NCBI GenBank assembly: GCA_027886185.1
Contig: WOAB01000093.1
Span: forward strand, 5,332,001 to 5,396,000
Direction: 5' to 3'
Length of the DNA: 64,000 bases
Origin: Rheum nobile
Lineage: Eukaryota; Streptophyta; Magnoliopsida; Caryophyllales; Polygonaceae
This document shows positions 44,991 through 55,683 of this stretch, piece after piece; positions within the stretch are counted from its first letter, which is position 1, and each line of letters starts with the position of its first letter. The position numbers and the translations under genes were made by a program. The notes beneath the pieces are model-generated. The model was not told the DNA's origin and did not search any database. It saw only the letters and a program-made list of their open reading frames with translations.

Positions 44991-45441
44991 ACTCCCTCCC
45001 ATTAGACAAAGAATCCCCAAATTTGATGATGTGGGAGTATATAAGAGACGTGTAACATATAAGCTGACACACTAGTATTTGATATGATATGATTCTCTAT
45101 TGTAGCATACGTTTTGTTAATCTTAGTTATGTGACAAAAGTAATTAGTCAATAACTCCATGAAAGGACATGGATATTCCCCACCATGAAACCGGCAAGTG
45201 CAAGACTTCCAAAGTGGAACTAAACATAAGGTATTGTTGAAGTATAACCGTTAATGATAACTCAGATGGACTAAACATAAGGTATATATGGTTGTAGTAT
45301 CATATCTAGTGTTGAACTTTTTGCCTACTTGGCCACTTTAATCCATGTTACACCCAAATGGATACGAAAACGAGAAAAGATTTAAAAAAAAAAAACATTT
45401 GGACACGGGAAACCTCAATTCCAAATAAAGTTACCGAAGTC

Positions 45442-46574
45442 CGAATTTTTTCCCAAAGTACGCATTTATTATAAACTTTTTCTTAATTTAGACTCGGAAG
45501 GAAACTTATTTCCAGAATAGGCAGCCTGTTGAGGATCGGACTAAGTCGCTGTACGCAATAGCGACTAACTTAAAAAAACAAGGTGAACGAAACAGCGACT
45601 TATCCCGGAGCAAACTTTGATTATTATTTTTTTTGAAAAAGGGAAGAGTCGATGGCCCAATCAGCGACTTTAGTTTTTTTTATATTTAATATTATCGCTG
45701 TCCCAAGCAGACTTTGATTTTTTTTTTAAAAAAAAATTATGTATAAGTCGCTGCACAGGGCATCGACTTACATAAATTATTTTTTTCCCAAAGTTCCTGG
45801 ACCCCCTCACCCCGACGGACGAGCCCCTGACGGCCACGCACCGCAACCGGCTGGAGTCCTCGATCAGGCACGCCTTCGACCCCCTGTGCGACGACCAAGC
45901 GGGGCTCCATTGCCTCAACGTGTTCAGGAGAAGCATCCTGCGCGCAGGGGGCCCGCAGCCCACCCCCAGGAACTGGTTCAGACGCTGGTCCCACTCCAAC
46001 CCCGTCCCCGACAAGAGGCGGAAACATATGATCCACTCGGCCACCGACCTCAGGGACGCGGGCGTCAAGTTCAGGAGGCGGAAGACGAACCGCTTCTGGG
46101 ACATCAAGTTCGAGGACAGGGCTCTCAACATTCCGAGGCTTCCTCTGAAGCTTGATACTGGCTTGCAACTTGGGCCCCATGAAATCTGCCGCCAGCAGAT
46201 CCACCAACTCCATGTAGATGAGCAGCCCAGCTGAGATGGCGTTTTTCTAACATATAATTTAGGTAAGTCGCTGCCCTGTCCAGCAACTTATACATATATT
46301 TTTCTCTCTCTTAATTAATCAGCGATAATATCAAATATAAAAAAAACTAAAGTAGCTGATTGGGCCAGCGACTCTTTCCTTTTTCAAAAAAAAAAATCCA
46401 AGTCTGTTTCGGGATAAGTCGTTGTTTTGTTCACTCTTTTTTTTAGTTAGTCGCTATTTCGTACAGCGACTTAGTCCAACCCTCTAGCAGACTGCCTATT
46501 CTGAGAATAAGTTTCCTTTCGGGCCTAAATTAGGAATAAGTATATAATAAGTGCGTACTTTGAGAAAAAAATTC
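45442..46574. mobile_element. Pack-MULE with captured DUF247 fragment (1133 bp)
   Basis: Long imperfect TIRs (about 45442-45780 and 46240-46574) start CGAATTTTTTCCCAAAGTACGC and GAATTTTTTTCTCAAAGTACGC, and both carry AAGTCGCTG, CAATCAGC and AGGAAACTTATT blocks. The 9-bp direct repeat ACCGAAGTC flanks the element exactly (45433-45441 and 46575-46583). The interior is a GC-rich gene fragment unlike its surroundings. The element has no transposase. Mutator-type TIRs, 9-bp duplication and host gene cargo define a Pack-MULE. Confidence 0.9.
45785..46234 (+). pseudogene. DUF247 gene fragment captured in Pack-MULE
   Basis: One frame stays open for 149 codons to a TGA at 46232-46234, beginning inside the left TIR. 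It reads LDPLTPTDEPLTATHRNRLE, HCLNVFRRSILRAG, NWFRRWSHSNPVPDKRR, HSATDLRDAGVKFRRRKTNR and FWDIKFEDRALNIPRLPL. These are the middle blocks of the plant DUF247/UPF0481 family (usual forms include ATELREAGVKF and IPRLxI). The family's N-terminal start and C-terminal membrane anchor are missing, and the last 25 residues do not match. It is very GC-rich at third positions and free of stops, suggesting recent capture or short residence. No ATG lies at its head; the first internal ATG is at about 45920. Confidence 0.85.
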
Positions 46575-46670
46575 ACCGAAGTCCTACCTATGAATTCTTG
46601 TGGCCTGTTTTCCTAGTAATATAGTGTCTCTCTAGTGTTTGGGAGATAATATAACCTCTAAAATGTTGTA

Positions 46671-46900
46671 TTTCCTCCGTTCCGAAAAAAATGTTGAAAA
46701 GCCTTTAAATTTTATTAAGATATATTTATTATTTTAAATTTAAATAATGATTTATTGATGATTATGAGGTTTATTATTAAAAATTGTATATATTAATTTT
46801 TTTATTAAAAAATAAAATGAATAATTAATAAATTTTAAATAAAAAATTAATTTCTTAATAATTGTGTTAAAAACTAAAATGATATATATTATAAATAAAG
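46671..46900 (+). repeat. Possible Stowaway-like MITE end
   Basis: TTTCCTCCGTTCCGAAAAAAATG near 46671 resembles the CTCCCTCCGTCCC terminus of Tc1/mariner-type Stowaway MITEs. AT-rich sequence follows. I could not find the opposite end, so it may be truncated. Confidence 0.35.
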
Positions 46901-47254
46901 ATTATTCTCAACAGGGAATGCCACCAGATTTTTAAGGAAAAGCAATCAGCTAGGCTAGCTCACAACCGAGTTGTAGTTCAACTTAAAACATGATCATTGC
47001 ATTTTGCATCCGAAAACCAAGGAATTTTGGAAAGTTTGATCCCACCCTTAATAGTAAAATACAAAACTTTTAAAAAATTAAATGAATTGGCTAAAAACTC
47101 GGTGCAATAGGGTCCACATAGTTAGGGGTGGGACGGTGGATTTGGGGCCTTCACATGAGGCTATTTATTCTCCCAATCCTCTTGTTGCATTTTCATCTCA
47201 CTCCCCTGCTTCCTCGCAAGCACAACTGAACAACACGTGATTCCCTCCTCTTTA

Positions 47255-47265
47255 CTCTTATATAC
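47255..47265 (+). promoter_or_regulatory. Candidate TATA element upstream of expansin
   Basis: CTTATATACTACTCC about 100 bases before the ATG is a plausible TATA box for the expansin gene. An alternative is CTATTTATT at 47160. Inference from position and composition only. Confidence 0.35.
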
Positions 47266-47365
47266 TACTCCGCTAGCTAGTACCAGCTTAAATGGAATTG
47301 ACATACTCATTAATTAACTTGCATATATATATTGTATCTTTTTAATTTGTAGGGTAAAGATCGAG

Positions 47366-48394
47366 ATGGCTTTTGTTGGGTTTATCTTGGCTGGTTTGTT
47401 GGCAATGGCGACTTCCGTCCAAGGGCGAGGATTAGGAGGAGGGTGGATCAGCGCCCACGCCACCTTCTATGGAGGGAGTGACGCATCCGGAACAATGGGT
47501 ACGTACAACAATTCCTCAGCTAAAAGTAGTATCTCATATATATCAGCAATGCGCGCGTTATAACAAATATGTCATGTGGGTTTAACTCAATTTTAGGAGG
47601 AGCTTGTGGGTATGGCAACTTATACAGCCAAGGCTACGGAACAAACACCGCCGCCCTCAGCACAGCCATGTTCAACACCGGCTTGGCTTGCGGGTCGTGC
47701 TACGAGATAAGGTGCGTGGACGATCGCCAATGGTGCTTGCCGGGGAGCATAGTGGTCACCGCCACCAACTTCTGCCCCCCCAACACCGCCCTCCCTAACG
47801 ACGCCGGTGGGTGGTGCAACCCTCCCCTGCACCACTTCGACCTCGCCCAGCCTGTCTTCCAGCACATTGCCCTCCCCAAAGCTGGCATCATCCCTGTTTC
47901 TTACAGAAGGTATACTCTCAATTTTGTTAGAATATTCATCTCACGTTTAAAGTCGAGACATGTAATATATAAGTTTGATGGGCTACTCCTTTATATAACC
48001 AATAAACCAACTGTCTAATTTGACAAATTTTGCCAAATCTCCACAACTCATCATGCTAAGTCATGTTAAATTTTTTGTGTATGTTAGGGTGGGGTGTAGG
48101 AGATCAGGAGGCATAAGGTTCACAATCAACGGCCACTCCTACTTCAACCTGGTCCTCATCACAAACGTTGGTGGTGCGGGCGACGTTAACGCCGTCTCCA
48201 TCAAGGGCTCGAACACCAGGTGGCAGCCCATGTCAAGAAACTGGGGCCAAAACTGGCAGAGCAACAACTACCTCAACGGCCAGAGCCTCTCATTTAAGGT
48301 CACCACCAGTGACCGACACAGCCTCGTCTCTTACAACGTCGCCCCCGCTGGCTGGTCCTTTGGCCAAACCTACACGGGCGCCCAATTCCGCTGA
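47366..48394 (+). CDS. EXPA: Alpha-expansin (EXPA), three exons, 250 aa
   Basis: Exons 47366-47498, 47597-47909 and 48088-48394 join with GT...AG introns to an uninterrupted 250-residue protein. Residues 1-20 (MAFVGFILAGLLAMATSVQG) are a signal peptide for secretion to the wall. The expansin N-terminal GH45-like domain follows with HATFYGGSDASGTM, GGACGYGN, GTNTAALST, the alpha-type insertion WCLPGSIVVTATNFCPPN, GGWCNPP and the HFD motif at 124-126. The C-terminal CBM63 domain (about 152-247) has GGIRFTINGHSYFNLVLI, TNVGGAGDV, WQPMSRNWGQNWQSN and a GQTYTGAQFR end. Expansins loosen cell walls at acid pH without hydrolysis. Length and intron positions are normal for the family and I see no lesions, so it is probably functional. 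Transposons lie within 1 kb upstream. Confidence 0.95.
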
Positions 48395-49875
48395 GTTTGG
48401 ACTGCTTTGCGCAACTTTAAAAGTTCGGGCTTTCTACTGCAATTTTACCAACACATATAACATATTACATACTATTTGCTACCAGCTGAGCCTTGCAATT
48501 TGCAAAACAGGAGATGGGTTATTTTAAATTCACTCCCCTTCCCCAATTTTGATTTTTTTTTAAGAAGCCCTTTTTGTGAGAATGAGTTTCTGTTTCTTCC
48601 TTTTTTTACCTCCTGTTGATGCTGTAAACAGGGGATGGCAAACTTACCACCCGCTATCAGTATCTCGCTATGTGTTTGGTGTCGAAATTGCAAGTTCAAT
48701 TTAGGGTTTAATTCTTCAGGATTTGATGTTGTGAGTGTAATTTGTTTTTGTTTTTTTTTTGGACCTGATGGGAAAGTTTTATGTTTTTACCGTTTATTGT
48801 GACAGTAATTTCTCTCTGTTGGACTGTTATAATATTTTGTTTCCTATCTCCATTTTCCAATCATTCTGAGATGCTAAAGTTTGTAAAATGGGAAGAAGAT
48901 TTGTACTTTACTGCATTTGTTTATTTCATAGACTTGCAATATGTACTATCATCTCCACCACATGGTTGGAGAAAGAAAGAGTGTAATTCAACCCAAAAAA
49001 AAAAAAAAAAGAGTGTAATCCAAGTAAGAAGAGTAGACTAGTTTATTACTGTATTAAGCAAGGGTGTCGGTGGGTAAGAAGATTAAAAAGAAATTTCGAC
49101 CCAAAAAAAAAAAGATACAAAAGAAAAGATTAAATAAAGCATTCTGTAACTAGAAACTCAAAAGGCTAGGTGTGGTTTAAATTCGGTCAGGTGTATATTG
49201 TTTTGAGTCATTCATAGCTAGAATAACTTTCTTAGGTTTTGACATGTAAAGAGTAAAGTTATTTGATTTGAGGTTCGATTTTTCTTTCCGGATTTTTGAC
49301 CGAACTGAGCAATCGGATCCTAAAACTAACGGGTAATAAACCAACAGTGGCCAGTGGATCCAATGACGCTCGAGTTTGCGACACCAACAAAACGCCCAAG
49401 CTTGCCCTTTTTCAGTTTTTTTAATGCATTGAGAAACTGTTATTAGGAGGATCTCCTTCCGCGAAGTTATGCCGTACCTGATCTAGATATTGAGTGACAT
49501 TAGATGATCCAACCAGTCGAGTCACATATACGACAAAAAAGAACTTATAGATGGATCAAAGTTGGAAGAGGGTGGATGAAATTGTGTTTTTGGCAGATTT
49601 ATCATCTGTATCAGTGTGTATGTGATGTGAACTCAGTTACTTCAGCATTAAATGGGCCAGATGGGGCTGGCGAGTTTATTATTGGGCCATATTGCAGTGA
49701 AAGCCCAATAAATTGTTATCTAACCAAACATGACTTGAAAAAACGAGCCATGTTTCTTTCTCGGGTAAATTACAGTTAACCATCCATGATTTTCCAAAAT
49801 TCTTACTTAATCCCCTTTTTAAGCTTTCTTACTTAACCCAATAACCTATAAGGAACAATAATAACATTTTTTAAA
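48395..49875 (+). other. Expansin 3' flank and intergenic sequence
   Basis: The first few hundred bases are probably 3' UTR. Beyond, I see short A-runs (48993-49010, 49101-49112) and no supportable gene, RNA or repeat on either strand. Confidence 0.5.
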
Positions 49876-49963
49876 GGCTCTGTTTGAATTTCCTAGTATA
49901 ATGCATTATCTTACATTAATTTAATACAAAATAATACATTTTAGAGGGAATCCAAACCGACCA
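49876..49963. mobile_element. Fold-back MITE, about 88 bp
   Basis: GGCTCTGTTTGAATTTCC at the left and the reverse complement of the right end (GGTCGGTTTGGATTCCC) match, and similarity continues inward (ATAATGCATTAT versus AAATGTATTATT), so almost the whole element can fold into one hairpin. The G/T-rich start resembles Tourist/Harbinger or hAT MITEs. The target duplication is not clear. Confidence 0.6.
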
Positions 49964-50225
49964 TAAATGTATGTATGAGGAAGGGGCGATTTTTTGCGAA
50001 GTTCTACTATAAGTGGTGATTCAGTAAAAAATTTGGAAAATAAAGATTGTCTTATGAACACAAAATTGCAAAGAGTGTCACCCTAATGAAGATCTCTACC
50101 AAGTACCATCTCATAATTAATTTCCCACAAACAATAAAAAACCTACAAAAAATCAATGGTAAAACAACATAATATATCAAAAATATAAAAACCGACAACA
50201 CAAAATCAAATTATATCTAATATAC

Positions 50226-50645
50226 ATAGACCTGTCAATCAGGTTGGTCAAGTCGGGTTCGGTTCGATTATTTCGGGTTGGGGTTGAGAATGGGTCGGGT
50301 CATTTCAGATAACAGGTCAAGCTGGGTCGGGTCATTACAGGTCAGCGGGCGGTTCGGGTTGACCAACGAGTCAAGAGCGTCATTTTTTGAATAACTTGTT
50401 CACTATTTAAATATTATTAAATAGTTAAATAGTAATTTAAATATGTCAAAATAAGTTGAAATGAATAAAAAATAATAATATTATTAATTATTTTAATATA
50501 AATGATATTAGTAGACCAAAATCATATTTTATTTTTATTTTTAATTTATATTATATTAATTTATAAATTTCTGAATAATAAAAAATCATATTAGTACAAC
50601 AATGTTCTTTTTTTAGGATAATTGAACATATTACCATTTTTATAG
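50226..50645. mobile_element. hAT-like fragment, inverted copy of the 36.3 kb family
   Basis: Starts TAGACCTGTCAATCAGG and then matches the reverse complement of 36934 inward: GGTCGGGTCATTTC, CAGCGGGCGGTTCGGGTT, GAGTCAAGAGCGTCATTTTTTG, AT-rich centre, and CTTTTTTTTAGGATAATTGAACATATTA. The other terminus is absent, so it is truncated near 50645. Confidence 0.8.
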
Positions 50646-51365
50646 GTAGTGGCTAAATACACGCAGTTTCGTGTCTAAACGGACGCGAATCTGTGCGCGT
50701 AGCTTAGCAGCACGGTTTGGTGCGCATAAGCTACGCACACAGGGATATAAATGGCAATTTAGAAAAGTTAGGGGCTCATTCACGTACCTTACGCGCACGA
50801 AATGGCCAAATTTTAAACCCTGTGCGCGTAAGGTATGCGCACATTAAATGTCTTTAACCTCCAGCATCTTCAACCTCCAGTTGCCTCCTTCTATTTCTCC
50901 ATTGTCGCCTCCAGCCTCCTTCTATTTCTCCCCTCTATGGCTGGCTCCATTCTCTAGTCTTCACGAAGGCTCGACCGCTTCGACTAGATCCCGCCCCCTT
51001 CTATTTCTCCCCTCCATCCTCTAGTCTCCACGGGAGTACGGGACCAGCTGAGTCACCGAACCACAATGGCTCGAGCCTCGAGTGCTCGACCAGTCAGATC
51101 CACACCAGCCCAGAGTGCTCGTCTAGTCAGATCCACAACGGGTCAACGGTTGGACACCACACCAGCCCACCAGGCCACCCGTGGGACCGCCACGAGTCCA
51201 CGACCAGTCAAGTCGACCACGAGTCAGATCCACACCATCCCAGATCTTGCTCTTACTGAGTTGCTGGTAATTATATATTCATCTGTAAATTTCAGATCTA
51301 AAATCTTGGCATCTTGTTGTAAATTGGATCAACCTTATTTGTGTAAATCTGTGAACTAGAAACAT
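50646..51365 (+). other. Unassigned stretch with imperfect GTGCGCGTA palindromes
   Basis: Between 50680 and 50850 the words GTGCGCGTAGCTTA, TAAGCTACGCACAC, TTACGCGCAC and GTGCGCGTAAGG form nested inverted repeats. A 97-codon frame at 51066-51359 is a low-complexity Ser/Thr/Arg reading (repeats of CCAGTCAGATCCAC); I do not call it a gene. Confidence 0.45.
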
Positions 51366-52081
51366 CACCGATTTTTTGACGTGGTCCAATGTTGTTTGAG
51401 ATGTTTGTTTTGCCTTTTTGTCAAAAGCTATTGAGGAGGAAACTCTGTATGTATGGTAAATGTATCTTAAAATAATGATGGGAAAAGGTACAAATAAAAC
51501 ATTTAAATTTTGTTTTTCATAATATTTTTGGCGTCTAGTAAAAATGTGAATATTCTGTCATTTTGGGTATGTTTTTCTTTCAACATTACATATTTTCTAT
51601 GTCTTCTATGTGTTGTTCTCTTTACTTCTTCTAGGATAAAGAACATGTGTAGTGTCTGGCTCTCCTACACGTCATAGAGATGTCGATCACATATAAAATA
51701 TCAATTTTGATCATCATGGAGATCTATGTCATGGTCGAGGATTTGGTGGTGGAGCTGTTGTGAGATCTCTTGTCCGTCGTGAGCGACTATTCACCTCTTT
51801 ATTCTTGAGGTAGAGGAAATGGAAGACCTTTTGCAAATCTACTTGATGATCCTGGACGTTTTAGAGAGGAAGGTAGAAACAATCCTAATGATTTTCCATG
51901 AGAAGGACATTGGTACTGCCAATATCATGTGTAAGTATAATGCTGTATTACTACATTGTGTATAAAAGTGCATTTCTTGTATGTAATAGTGCATAACTGG
52001 TTACCAAAAAGTGCATAAATAAGCTCTTAAAACATTATTTGACAATGCATGTGCAAAATATGATTTTACTCTTACAGCATA

Positions 52082-52127
52082 TGTGAGATTCGAACTTACA
52101 TTGCTCTACCATTTGAGCTAATAGGTT
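52082..52127 (-). pseudogene. tRNA-like relic lacking the anticodon arm
   Basis: On the minus strand TTAGCTCAAATGGTAGAGCA is a good D-arm/A-box and is followed almost at once by TGTAAGTTCGAATCTCACA, a T-arm/B-box with a five-base stem. The anticodon arm and variable loop, about 25-30 bases, are absent. It could be a decayed tRNA gene or a tRNA-derived SINE head. It is not a functional tRNA. Confidence 0.6.
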
Positions 52128-52139
52128 TTAAAGGAATTA

Positions 52140-52790
52140 TGAAACTTTTAGCAAAATCAAACAAGAGACCAAAAATATGCCAACAAGTTTTGCCTAAAGT
52201 TTTTAAAATCAACTACAAAATCACCAATGTTTCCATAGTCACCGAAAATTTTCTTGTACAATATGTGACACTTAACAAGACCTACATTAGCTCTTGAGAA
52301 ATTCAACACAAAATTCTTATGGCAAAGGTCCAAATTGGTATTGGTTTTCATAAACTGCATATAAGGATCATCAACAAACCAATGTATGTGACATTCTTGT
52401 AAAGGAATTCACTATATAACGAGACTTTCCAAAAAATGATTTTCAAACCAACCCTATTTGAAAACTTGGTGCATCCACTAGGTTTATTTTGTTCAAATTT
52501 ATAGTCTTCCCTAGTACAAACCAAGTATTTCAGAACCACAATATGATCCTTATTATCCTTGTGGGAGCAACCATTGCTCACATCAAAACCATATTCAGCT
52601 GCATAATACTTCTAGAAATCTATACCTTCATCAAGTGCTGTAAATGTTTGACCGATGCAAGATTTCATACCTTGTGGACAAAGAGGCGACAAGTACACTG
52701 TTTGCCCTTCTTGCGAGAATTGAATCAAATACTTCTCACAAGTATCCCACTCAACAAATGAAGAACAATCAACACCACCACCTCCAACAA
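52140..52790 (-). pseudogene. FAR1/MULE transposase N-terminal remnant
   Basis: Minus-strand frames read MKSCIGQTFTALDEGIDF, then SNGCSHKDNKDHIVVLKYLVCTREDYKFEQNK (the FAR1 DNA-binding zinc domain region), and after frameshifts LNFSRANVGLVKCHILYKKIFGDYGNIG and VDFKNFRQNLLAYF. Their order and spacing match the start of FAR1/FHY3-type proteins, which derive from Mutator-like transposases. No transposase core or SWIM finger follows. The frame is broken at least twice. The surrounding GTGCAT/GTGCAC words and the 53.5 kb TIR suggest a MULE remnant rather than a host FAR1 gene. Confidence 0.65.
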
Positions 52791-53439
52791 CATTTGACAC
52801 AACAGAATTAGCAACATAAGAAGAAGAAGCACGAGCTCAAAATATATGTACAATAGGTGAAAGTGCACAAATAAGGCAAAATTGGTGCAAGAATAACAAC
52901 TTCTTCCAAAATGCACAAATGTGACAGATTTCGATTGAAAAAAAACACAAAAGAAGTACAATGATGAATGTGACGATAGAAAAACACAAGAAAAGTGCAC
53001 AACTAATGACTTAGGTTATGATAAGTGTATACGCCAAATAGGCGCATCTGATTCACGCAATAGCAAAGGGATCCAAAAATCAAATTCAAGCAATGGAAAA
53101 ACACAATAGATGGAGTAATTATGTTTGAACGAACAACAACAACAATTGGCCAAAACCTAAAATCGACGAGGGAGAAAAACGAAGATTGAGCAAAACAAAA
53201 CATTAAACCAAATTGAAGTTCGTAGACGAATCAATTGCAATGAATTAAAGGAAGAAATAAAAAAGATAGAACAAATACTTTGATCCATCGTGATGGGAAT
53301 GAAAAAATGAAACAAAGGAAGTGGCTGGCAATGGCGGAATCGAGAGGAGAGATACAAGACGAAACAACAAGGAGAAGAAAACAAGCGGGGGTAAAATCAG
53401 GAAAAGAAATAAAAAGCGACAATAATTACAAGTATGCCA

Positions 53440-53515
53440 CCGCCTCTGTTAAAACATGGGAGTAATATCAGCCCTTTGATTAACTTGGTCTCTCCCACTT
53501 TACACCCCAAACTCC
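53440..53515 (-). repeat. MULE-type terminal inverted repeat, right end
   Basis: The reverse complement reads GAGTTTGGGGTGTAAAGTGG, then GAGAGACC..., matching the left TIR of element G (TTTAGGGTGTAAAGTGAGG). It lies right of the FAR1-like remnant. The left partner was not found, so the element is incomplete. Confidence 0.45.
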
Positions 53516-53640
53516 ATCCTCATATGATCCAAACTCTACTTTTTATACAATCTTATCAACTACTTATAAATAAAAAACTCTTCTTAAACTCCATCACCTA
53601 ACAAACCCTAAAATGGAGTAGACTATCAAGTAATTACCAT

Positions 53641-54090
53641 AAAATAAAATTTGATGGTTCAAAATTACAAAATGGATGTGTTTCCATTGGTTTCATTATT
53701 AGAAACCATGAAGCAATACTAATCTATTTAGACTCCCAAAAATGTGGGAAGAACTCCATTTTAATACATGAGCTCTTGCAATGCGAAAAAGTATCTCAAC
53801 AACCATAAACCTGGATATTAAATCAGTTGTGATTAAAGGAGATAATTTGTGTCTTATTAATGCAGTTAAAGGGAACTAGAGATGTCCTTCAGAGATTGAG
53901 ATGATTATTGTAGACATCATATATGACATTCGGACTTTCTCGCACGTGTAGATTTGTCATTCTTTCAAATAGGTGAATCGGATGGAGGACATATTAACTC
54001 ATCTCTGCCATTTTGCCTTGGCTGCGGAGCTGTTCCAAGATTAGATTCTTTGTGATCTCATAAGCAAATATATTCTAGGGTTACCTTTCA
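53641..54090 (+). pseudogene. LINE RNase H (RVT_3) fragment
   Basis: A plus-strand frame reads IKFDGSKLQNGCVSIGFIIRNHEAILI, then VVIKGDNLCLINAVKG, MIIVDIIYDIRTFSH and, after a shift, NRMEDILTHLCHFALAA. This is the order of the RNase H domain at the end of plant L1 elements. Several stops. It is a second, shorter LINE tail independent of 43440-44990. Confidence 0.7.
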
Positions 54091-54129
54091 GCCGTTCTCG
54101 GTTACCCTAATTTTTTCCTTATAAAAATA

Positions 54130-55683
54130 TACAAAATTGAAAAGTTGAAAATAAGGGTTGATTAAGTAGAAAAACAAATTATAGGCATTTAGATCATCTG
54201 CAACAAAATATACAACTAATGATGTGGCCCCAATCATATTAGGCCATGTGGCAGCCATTAATTGATTTATAGCTAAATTAAAATTTGTAGATATTAGACA
54301 TCCACCCTAATACAATATAAGGGAGAGAGTATGTTTTTCTTAGATATTGAACTACTGGACAAAACCTATAATTGACACATGTCCCACCTTCTAATCCCAT
54401 TTTTTTCTATTATTAATTATTGGAAAATATAAAAATGGTTTAGTAATTTCTTAATTTTATTATAATACTTATAAAAAATTAAAATATTACCTACATCAAT
54501 AATGATAAATAAATTCTATAGCAATTAATTATAAGATTCAGGATCTGGTACATCAGCATCGTCCGACGGTGGAGATCGACAGTCATGGACACACACGCAT
54601 TTTTTAAGGTTTTAATTAAAAGAAGGGCATTTTTATCATTTTTACCTTAGGTCTTTCTTCCTCCCCAATCGTCCATCGCGATTTCTCTCGGGGAGATCTC
54701 CATGTAGCTTCTCCACGGGATTCATCATTGTTTTGCAATCAATTCTTCAATTCGTTCTCGATTGTTCAATTAAACTTGTTTATTGTTCATCTAGGCTTCA
54801 AATCTCATCTATTTTTGTTGAGTATGTCGTTCCCAAACGCTATATATGCCGGTACTGATTTGCGGTCAAACTGATGTGACTCTGCTTGCGCCACATCAAG
54901 GTCAAGATGCCAAAGACAAGCAATGCCTAGGAACCAAGGAGTCAAGAGCCGTAGAGAAGCCACAGCTGACGCCATCAGCGCCATCACTAGGGCAAGGAGG
55001 CACACATGGCCATCTTCCTCCAAATCAAGGCGCGCTCAATCTCCACGAGGCATATGACCAGAGTGACTATGAGTTCTCACGAGTGTCGGGCCAAGTTAAG
55101 AAAGGCTCAGTGATCACCTTGCTGCAACATGGAGCGTCAACGTCGAGTGTCACGCCATCACATGCCCTCACAACTACCGAGCAAAACTACTCCAAATGTC
55201 TCAAAATTTCTACCACATGACTCTCATGCCCAAAGAAACCTATGGAGCTCAGAAGTGCCGAGCAAAGTGAAGGATTGCTCGGAGATGGCTCAAGCACAAA
55301 GAGTGTCCTCGACGCCGGTAATGTCACGATTTTGATGTTGGGCGTCCTCCTAATTGACGCGTGCCTTTGGGCCCATTTTTTGTGGACACGAGGCCCATGA
55401 AGCCCACAACAACATTTTCGTTCATGCATTCGGTCAAGTTTAACGAACATGAAAATCGACAAAATGTGGTGAATGATGAGAAGCGATAAACCACTATGTT
55501 AACAACTTTCTTTGCAACCAACAATGAAATGGATTCAGAGTCCGAATATTTGTACTTAGAATTTCCTCAACATTATGTATGGGGTAGATCAGCAAAACAA
55601 TGGAGTATAATAAAAGAAAGATAAAAAGGAGAGAGATTGGTAGAATGACATTTGTAAATACTTGTGAATGAGAGATATATTAT
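54130..55683. other. Unclassified sequence, locally GC-richer
   Basis: From 54650 to 55400 composition is richer in C and G than its neighbours and short frames overlap on both strands, none resembling a known family. It may be decayed transposon cargo or Helitron 5' sequence. I cannot support a gene. Confidence 0.35.

Noticed and set aside
44995..45030. Stowaway-like ACTCCCTCCCATTAG sequence
   Set aside because: Only one possible terminus, no partner end and no TA duplication visible.
45785..46234. Functional DUF247 host gene
   Set aside because: No start codon at the head, missing family N- and C-terminal parts, and bounded by Mutator TIRs with a 9-bp duplication.
51066..51359. 97-codon Ser/Thr/Arg-rich frame
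   Set aside because: Repetitive low-complexity sequence with no recognised family or splice context.
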